Assembly (NCBI GenBank): GCA_947683625.1
Contig: CANTUR010000635.1
Span: 62,001-126,000, forward strand
Source: Mallotus nudiflorus
Taxonomy: Eukaryota > Streptophyta > Magnoliopsida > Malpighiales > Euphorbiaceae
Direction: 5' to 3'
Length of the DNA: 64,000 nucleotides
Within the stretch, counting starts at the first letter, position 1; the number at the start of each line of letters is the position of its first letter. Under the pieces are notes generated by a model. That model ran no database searches and was not told the origin of the DNA. It saw only the letters and a program-made list of their open reading frames with translations. The position numbers and the translations under genes were made by a program. Below are positions 55,975-64,000 of the stretch, piece after piece.

Positions 55975-58107
55975 TGTCACAACCTAAACCAAGGGTTCGT
56001 GACCAGCACTAGGGAATAGGAAAGCATAAGGCTTCCAAAACCCATAGTAAGCCTTAAAGAAAATTTACAATAAAATATAGAAAAATAAATTAAATGAAAT
56101 ATTTAAATAAATAAATAAATAACACGAATAACATGATATCCAAAAAAATGTTTGATAGAACATAATAATCAACATTAGTACAAATCTTTCATACAGTAAT
56201 AATCCAAAACATATAACATAACAGTTATCCACTACTATTGTGGTGTTCTAGATTTCAAATACATATTAATACATGTCATCTAGACCTATATAGAATAGCA
56301 AGAGAAGAAGAAAATTGGTGTGAGGTAGGCGAACTAACAGAAGACTGATGAGATCCTAAAAAAATAATTGAGGAGAGTCAGACCTCATTGAGTAAGTTAA
56401 TAAAAGAAATGTATATAGTGTGAAAATCTCCTTTAAAAATATTTTTTTTATGAAAGTACAAAATTTATAATTTATAATTTATAATTTAAAACATTTGATT
56501 TATTAAAATCCTCTTTTACCAAAATAAAGTATTTAAACTCATAAAATACTATATAAAATACAATAAACTTTCTTAAATCATTTTTATAAGAAAACTAGGT
56601 AGAACCTTAATCCACAATTCTAATAGTCTTTCAACTCTCTTATAATCCAAAGACTACTGATTCCCGAGAGAAAAGCATCCACTGATCTACCAACCGTAGT
56701 CAAATCATTTAAACCAATAAGAAAAGAGTCGATTAAAAATACGACTCTACTAAACTTGACTCGATGTCACATTTTATAAGAAATCTACCAAAAATTCGAC
56801 AGAGTCTCCTCTATAAAACAAACATCTCTTTACAAAAGTAGAGTCAATCCTGCACAAAAAAACACTTCAAATACCAGCAACAACTCCAAATTTTGGGTTG
56901 GGCTCCCGAACTACACTTTATACCCAATCGAGAACCAATTTCACAAATCACAATTTATAATAATCAAATTCCATTTAAATAATTAAATTAATTTATTTAT
57001 GCAATAAAAGCATAAAATACATTTATTTACAAAATAAATAATAAAATCCACATTAATAATCAAATTATATTATAAAAGCCCTTATTCTAATTTTTGAAAT
57101 TAAATAATATTTAATTATAGATAATCATTTAAATTATTCAAATATATATTTAAGCAACCGAAAACTCACTTAAATCTAAAAATCATAAATAAAATTTTTA
57201 TTCGGATATTATTCCAATAATTACTAATAATTAGCTAAAATAGGAATTAATTCATAAAAAATATTTAATATTATTTATTACTCAAAAACTATCTAAAACA
57301 TAATAATTCACAATAATTTCAATTAAAATATAAAATTTACTAACTTATACTAATTTTTCCAAAATTTTATTTTCGACATAAACATTCAGAAATTTATGAT
57401 AAAAATTTGGTAAATAATTTTAATGAACTTCCTTAACAAACTTGTTTAAAATAATTAGTAGAATTTATTAAAATTATAAAAAATTTTCAAGCTCATGAAT
57501 AGTGTAGTTAACAGTAATCCCCCCAAGACCCTGAAAATTTGAAAAATTCATAAAAATTCACAAAAATTATTTTCAGAAACCTTACAACATCCACAATAAT
57601 TTTTTCTAAAGAACCAATATCAAATAAAATCAAATTGACATTCAATTTCAAAATTTGACAAAAATACCCAACATTAAACTTTGCAAAATTGGAGTTACTA
57701 GTGTTAGAATCTGAAATTGATTGAGGAGAAAGACAGCCTAAATGATGAGGATTATTTCAAGATTGGCGGCATGCCTTGGGATGGCTGGAATAAGCTCTGA
57801 CGACCTCCCACACCAAATGAAACAGAGAGAAAAGGAGAGGGAGAGAGAGTGGTACTGACGGGAAAAGGAGGAGGTGGAGGTGGAATCGTCAATGCCGACA
57901 AGTGGTGGTGCGATGGCGGTAGGCAATGGTGGAGTAGGTGGCTATTAGTGGGAGGGGAAGACAAGAAGAGAGAAGAAAAGAAAAAGAAAAGAAAGAAGAA
58001 GGAGAAAAAAGAAAAAGAAAAAAACGTTTTTGATATTCTTTTTAAGTACAAAAAGTACATATATATGAATATTATATTAAAAAAAGACCCATTCTAATAA
58101 TTAAACA

Positions 58108-58164
<57 letters not shown>

Positions 58165-58315
58165 AATATACTCTTAAAATTAATTTACAATTTTATTAAC
58201 ACTATAATTTTAACATCAATTTAATAAAATTAATTAAATTTAATAATCCCCATTTAATATTAATAAAATTCACATTGAAATTCCTAATTATTTTATAAAA
58301 ATTCAGATTATTATA
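55975..58315 (-). repeat. 3' LTR of the third chromovirus copy (2341 bp)
   Basis: The minus strand starts TATAATAATCTG at 58315 (usual TGTAATA) and ends GGTTGTGACA at 55975. The GAGGTCTGACTCTCC block is present on the minus strand (56,374-56,388). A (TA)n tract lies at 58,110-58,162 and a Ser/Pro-rich leader-like segment at 57,760-58,050. No CCCTG-like target repeat can be tested because the 5' end is missing. Confidence 0.88.
58110..58162. repeat. (TA)n microsatellite within the LTR
   Basis: About 26 TA units, not present in the other copies' LTRs at this place. Confidence 0.97.
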
Positions 58316-58328
58316 GTTTTCCCTCCTT
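58316..58328 (-). other. Polypurine tract of the third copy
   Basis: AAGGAGGGAAAAC on the minus strand before the LTR start; the counterpart of AAGGGGGGAAGAC. Confidence 0.8.
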
Positions 58329-58380
58329 AAAAGAAATTTGTCCTTGAATTTAAATAAATAAAAAGATGCAAAATATATTT

Positions 58381-61300
58381 TTAATGAAAGAGATAGGGAT
58401 AGGCCGCCCGCATCGCTACCTCTATTTCCCACGTGCAATCTTCTATTGTGTGGTTGCTCCACAACACCTTTACCATTGGGATCTCCTTAGTTCGAAGTTG
58501 ACAAACTTGATGATCCACAATCGCCACATGATATTCCTCATATGATAGATCTTCACTGAGCTCTACTGTCTGAGGTTGAAGAACGTGAGAAGGATCAGGA
58601 ACATACTTCCTTAGTATAGATACATAGAACACTAGGTGAATTTGAGATAATTCATATGGCAACACCAACCTATAAGCCACTTCTCCAACTCTTGAACGTA
58701 TCTCGAGGCTAATTTACCCTTTTTACCAAACCTCATAACCCCCTTCATTGGAGACACTTTCAAAAACGCCATGTCTCTAATGGAAAAGGACACATCTTTC
58801 CTCTTAAGATTTGTATAACTCTTATATCTATTGAAAGTTATCCTCAAATGCTGCTGAATAATAGAAACCTTCTTAAAAGTAATCTGCACCAATTCTAGAC
58901 CTGTTAGCTATCTTTCTCTAACTTCCCAACATAATGGTAATCTACACTTTCTACCATTTAATGCTTTATATGGAGCCATCTCAATACTTGCATGATAATT
59001 GTTGTTATATGCAAATTCAATCAATGGTAAATGTATGTCCCTTGACTGCCAAAGTCCATCACACACATCCTTAACATATCATTTAGGGTTTGAATGGTCC
59101 CTTCTGATTGACCATCTATCTGAGGATGAAATGTTGTGCTAAAATCAAGTTTGGTACCCAATTCCTTATACAATTCTTACCAAAAGACTAAGGTAAAAGT
59201 AGCTCCTCTGTCAAATACTATACTCATATGTACCCTATGGAGACAAACAATTCTATTAACATACAACCTTGCTAATCTTTCAGTAGAGTATGTCTTCTTA
59301 ATTGGCAAAAACTATGCAAACTTAGTTAGTCTATCAACTATCACCCAAATAGCATCATTACCACTAGTAGTACGAGGCAATCCAGTGCTAAAATCTATAG
59401 CAATCATATCCCACTTCCACTCTAGGATAGGCAATGGTTGTAATAATCCTATGGGCCTCTGGTGCTTTAGCTTCACCTACTGATAAGTGAGACATTTGGA
59501 TACAAATTCTGCAATATCCTTTTTCATTCCATTCCACCAATATGTATCTTTCAAGTCATGATACATCTTGGTAGAACCTGGATGAACATTGTAAGCAGAA
59601 AAATGTGCATCTTCAATGATTTCTTTTCTCAGCTCATCCACATATGGCACACATAATCGAGTACCCAAATGTAGCACACCTTCATTATCAATTATAAATC
59701 CAATGGACCTACCTTGTTGCACTTTAAACATGATCTTCTACAACTATGGGTCCCTTCTCTGTGCTGTATTAACTCGACCTAAGTATACTAACTGTACCCT
59801 GAACTGAGCAAGGATGCATTTCTTAGTCACATTTAGTCACAACCCTTGGTTTATTAACTTATGCATCTTTTTAACAATTAGCCTCCTTTTTATATTGATA
59901 TGTACAAGGCTACCTGCGAACTTTCTACTCAATGCATCTGTAATTACATTAACCTTGTCTTAATGGTACAAAATAGAATGATTATAGTCCTTTAGAAGTT
60001 CCATCCATCTTCTCTACCTCAGATTCATATCTCTTTGGTAGAATATTTACTTCAAACTCTTATGGTTGGTGTATATTTAACAAGTCACATCATACAGGCA
60101 ATGCCTCTAAATCTTTAGTGCAAACACCACTACTGCCATTTCTAAGTCATGAGTAAGATAATTTCACTCGTGTTTCTTTAACTACTTTGAAGCATAGGAA
60201 ACCACTCTTCCATTCTACATTAACACACAGCCCAGTCGTACTCGGGAAGCATCATAATATACCGTATACCCTTCATTCTTAGAAGGCAAAGCTAACATTA
60301 GAGCCTAAGTCAACAAGTCCTTAAGCAACTGAAAGTGCTCCTCACATCTATCTATCCACATAAACTTAGCATTATTCTGGGTCAATCTTGTCAAGGGTGC
60401 AATAATCTTAGAGAAATCCTTCATAAATCTCCTATAATAGCCAGCTAAACCTAGAAAACTCCTTACTTCTGTGACTGATGAGGGTTTTCTCCACTCTGTA
60501 ATAACTTCTATTTTCTTGGGATCCATTTATATGCCATCTTTGGATACCATATGGCCTAAGAATGCCACTTGATCCAACCAGAACTCACACTTCAAAAACT
60601 TGGCATACAGCTGGTGCTCGCTCAGAGTCTAAAGTACCAATCTCAAATGCATTACATGTTCTGCCTTACTCTTGAAGTATACTAGAATATCATTAATAAA
60701 TACAATCATAAATCGATCTAAAAATAGCCTAAACACCCTATTCATCAAGTTCATAAAGGCTATTGGGGCATTAGTCATCCCAAAGGACATCATCAAAAAT
60801 TCATAATGGCCATACCTTGTTTGAAATGTAGTCTTAGGTACATCTCCAACTCTCAGTTAATGATACCCAGACCATAAGTAAATCTTGGAGAAACATCAAG
60901 CTCCTTGCAACTGGTCAAATAAATCATTAATCCTTAGGAGTGGATATTTATTCTTGATGGTAACCTTATTCAACTATTTGCAGTCGATAAAGAGTCGAAG
61001 TCTACCATCCTTCTTCTTCACAAAAAACACTAGAGCACCCCAAGGAGATGTACTAGGCCAAATAAAACCTTTATCGAGCAATTCTTGTAATTTCTCTCTT
61101 AACTCTTTTAACTTTGCAGTCACCATTCTATATGGTGGTATAAAGATAGGATATGTACTTAAACACTACATCGATGCAGAATTCTATCTCCTTTTCTAGT
61201 GGCAAGCCTAGAAATTCATCAAGAAAAACATCTAAAAGCTCGCACACCACAGGCACCCTTTCAACTGCCCCCTTATCTGCTTGTATAACTCTGACCACAA

Positions 61301-61800
61301 CTAAGTAGCCTTGATAACCTCTTATAAGTATCTTCCTAGTTGTGATCTCATAAATAATTTTCTGAGGCATTGAACTTTTATCACCTCTGAATTTGAATTC
61401 CTCATGAGTAAGAATTTTGAAAATTACTTTCTTCTCTCAATAGTCTATCGTGGCATAAAACTATGGCAAGTAATCCATTCTTAGAATTACATCGAAATCA
61501 ATCATATCTAGTAAAACCATATATACTGGCAACTCTCTACCTTCCACCAACATTAAACAAGATGGAAAGAACACATATTTTCCAACTCATCAATAAGTGG
61601 AGTCGCTATAAATAAAAGAATCAACAACTTAAAAGGCTGACATGCTATTCTAGAAGCGAACACAGGAGACATAATAGAGTGCAAAGCACCCAAATCAAAC
61701 AAGAGTCTAGCCTCAAAGTAACACACTTGAATAATACCTATCACAATTGCATTGGATGCAAAGCATCTTGAGGAGTCAAGGTGAAAACTTTAGCCTAACC
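58381..61800 (-). pseudogene. pol of the third chromovirus copy (broken)
   Basis: Minus-strand pieces: protease LFDLGALHSIMSPVFASR (61,710-61,655), FLGLAGYYRRFMKDFSK of the RT end (60,466-60,416), integrase finger HFSAYNVHPGSTKMYHDL and WWNGMKKDIAEFVSKCL (59,615-59,480), IN C-terminal MKGVMRFGKKGKLASRYV (58,755-58,700) and chromodomain IVDHQVCQLRTKEIPMVKVL (58,525-58,465). It ends YPYLFH-stop at 58,381. In the finger the last Cys pair reads C-L-T-Y, so one zinc ligand is lost. Stops and frameshifts are spread throughout. Confidence 0.92.
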
Positions 61801-62290
61801 ACGACTTGCTTACAATGAAGTGGACAATTGTGCATATCCTCTACCCTTAACTCTGCCTCTAAAACCTCTACCCTACTGAATTGTATACTGAGTCAATTGC
61901 TATTGAGGATACATAGGTGCCTAATACTACTGATGCACATACTAAAATGACTAAGTAACTGATGATGAAGATCCCTGAGCATATGATGGCTATAACCCAT
62001 AATTAGGACAATCCTTGGCAAAATGCCCGAACTGTCCATACCGAAAACAAGGTCCTGGCGGCAAGTGAAACAGACCCTAATGTACTTGCCCATAAGTGGC
62101 ACATGCATTGGCTCCATACTTTAAACTGCCATGTCCAGAGCTCTGCCCACTAGTGCTACTACTGACACTTGTACCAAACCTAGCAGTCCTGCCACTCCTA
62201 CAGCTCTAAGCATAGTTGATCCTACCAGTCCGATGCGCTCTAAACTATCTACTCTATTAAGAAGTACCCCCTATCTGAGTACTCATGTTG
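61801..62290 (-). pseudogene. Gag C-terminal remnant of the third copy
   Basis: Minus-strand translation shows the zinc knuckle region CFRYGQFGHFAKDCPNYG near 62,050-61,997 (second Cys changed to Tyr) and a Ser/Gly-rich linker before it. Similarity to the other Gags ends near 62,290. Confidence 0.8.
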
Positions 62291-64000
62291 TTGTAAACAA
62301 TGGGGTTTAGCGCAGGTCCAAGATTTTAGCAACCACAATACTATTTAAGCTCAGGGCTCTAAAGAACACACTAACCATTATCACAAAGACATGGCATGGA
62401 GATGAGGAGCTGCTCTCCAGGCTAATAACTGAGACTAATAAAAAATGGTGGTACTCGATTCTCTAAAAGAAAGTCGACACCACAAATACGAGATTCTAGA
62501 TACGGAATACTAACTTCTTTCAGTCTCATGTTCATTTAGAATTACTTTATGAATTACTATCTTACCCTCTATTTACATGCAATTTCATATAAATCCTTAA
62601 ACAATTAACTCCAAGCAAACTAGTCATGAAAAATACATATAAACAATGCATTCATTTAAGTTTACAATCCCTAAGTTAGTCTAATCTACTTTAATTTTAA
62701 TTAAATGAGCTAAATATATATATTTTAATTTACAAGTGACCCTAAAGACTAAAGAGCTTAATTCCTATTTAATTTTAATAAAGTTAAGGTAAGTCTATTT
62801 GTTTTAATTCTAAAAATAGGCCTAAATCTACAAATTATGAAGTATTTAAATTAGTGGGCCTAACTCTACATGTTTTAATTTTAAGGTGATCTTAAATCTA
62901 CAAGTTATGAAAAGGGCTTAAATTTAATGGGCTAAGTCTATTAAATTAATTAAATTAAACTAAAGTGGGCCTATATCTAATTTACTAAATGGGCCTAAGT
63001 TATCTCTAACCTAAAATTTAATTAATTATGGGCCTAAAATCAATTTTAATTAATTAAACCTAATCTTAATTAAATTAGTAAATTTATTAAAGAAAAGGTA
63101 AATCTAATTATTAAACCTAAAATCATGAGCTTAAAGCAAACACAACGAAAACATGATATAAAAATCATTAAATTAATAAATCAAATATGAAAATAAAACA
63201 ATCAAACAAATAATTAATTAAGATGCATAAATCAAGAGAATAAAAAAATATAATAAAATAAACTACATTAATCATACATTCGATGATATTTAACCCTAAT
63301 TAAATTATATGCAACTTAAATTTACTATAACTACCATTAATTTTAATCAAATCTTTACCAAATAAACCTAATTTACTAATAAATTAATAAAATAAAATGC
63401 ACAACCACAGACACAGGATTCCACTATTCCCACTATTGGGGTGATTATAATGATTTATTGAAAATAAAAATAGAATTAGTACAACAAAAAAAACTAAATA
63501 AATAAAAATAAAAAATAAATTAACCAACAAAAATAATAAATAAATAAAACCTAGGAACTATAATCAACCATAAAATTCAATCCATAGCATTCCATGGATC
63601 TTCATGGATTTTGTTCTCTAAGTGAATTCGTCATGTAACTCCCTATATAACCACAAACATAAACATAAAAATAAACAATGATTAGTAATTAAACACAATA
63701 AAAATAAAGATTAAATAAAATTAAAATTGAACAAAACCAAAACACCCAAATAAAATTAATAGAAAAAAGAGGTAGAAAAGAGATGATGGGATGAATGCAA
63801 TATTGATTTGCTTCTCAGAGTGGTATGAATCACTATTACTTAGAATAGGTCTTCAATGCTTGATTTTTTTCCTCCCAAAAGTCTACTACTTCTTCTTAAA
63901 ATAACTGTACTTGTAAAGAAAATCTTTATTTGAAAAACTGCATAAAAACCAAAAAAAAAAGAAGTAGCTAAGTCCCCCTACAGGCGAGTTAAGTTTGGTT
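62291..64000. other. AT-rich DNA with recurring GGGCCTAA motifs, not assigned
   Basis: Between 62,750 and 63,040 a degenerate unit with GGGCCTAAxTCTAC recurs about seven times at intervals of 30-75 bases. AAGTCGACACCAC near 62,472 resembles a motif near some large gypsy elements, but no protein or LTR pair is visible. The rest is A/T homopolymer-rich. Confidence 0.4.

Larger units (their letters stand above)
55975..62290 (-). mobile_element. Third chromovirus copy, minus strand, lacking its 5' part
   Basis: A 3' LTR (58315 down to 55975), polypurine tract, chromodomain, integrase, RNase H, RT, protease and Gag zinc knuckle follow in order on the minus strand. Similarity to the other copies stops in Gag near 62,290, so the Gag N-terminus, primer site and 5' LTR are absent. 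Its proteins are closer in wording to the old plus-strand copy than to the young one (for example SNHTIEDCTWE against SNHAVEDYTWE). Many TAA/TAG stops make it inactive. Confidence 0.92.

Noticed and set aside
57752..58097. Frames on both strands of about 80-100 codons
   Set aside because: Inside the third copy's LTR, low-complexity Ser/Phe or Gly/Lys strings; corresponds to the GC-richer leader part of the LTR.

Overview
This window looks like intergenic, repeat-dense DNA of a flowering plant. It is AT-rich, and I recognise no host protein gene, rRNA or tRNA. What can be identified is transposable elements (LINE, Ty3/gypsy chromovirus, Tat-type gypsy, solo LTRs, a MULE-like foldback element), pieces of an endogenous pararetrovirus, and simple or tandem repeats. 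All calls come from reading the bases and translations by eye; no database was searched.

Left part (1-23,200). A chromovirus-type LTR tail runs off the left edge and ends at 1086. After some AT-rich DNA and small LTR scraps comes one old L1-type LINE on the minus strand, stretched from 4256 to about 23,200 by three later insertions. The first is a 1.5-kb solo LTR at 5080-6602 (TSD ATATC). The second is a 3.2-kb solo LTR at 8356-11519 (TSD TAAGG). The third is an old, heavily mutated Ty3/gypsy chromovirus at 13540-22870, whose 3' LTR end was deleted together with the middle of LINE ORF1. Removing the solo LTRs rejoins the LINE coding sequence.

Centre (23,200-35,450). A probable inverted-repeat element was split by a young Ty3/gypsy chromovirus (24134-35406) with 3.1-kb LTRs, TSD CCCTG, a tRNA-Met primer site and a complete set of Gag-PR-RT-RNaseH-IN-chromodomain segments. 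The LTRs differ at about 14 positions, so the insertion is recent. The polyprotein frame is nevertheless broken by one TAG and three single-base insertions.

Right part (35,450-64,000). A minus-strand LTR element without recognisable coding sequence (36302-40654) lies in a TG microsatellite. Pararetrovirus fragments lie in both orientations at 47,795-49,400. A 1442-bp foldback element with a perfect 9-bp TSD lies at 50694-52135. A 69-bp minisatellite, a Tat-lineage gypsy fragment (53,905-55,620, minus) and a third old chromovirus copy (55975-62290, minus) follow.

Nothing here forms a cellular pathway. The interest is structural: nesting order, element boundaries confirmed by target-site duplications, decay patterns, and the foldback and pararetroviral loci.
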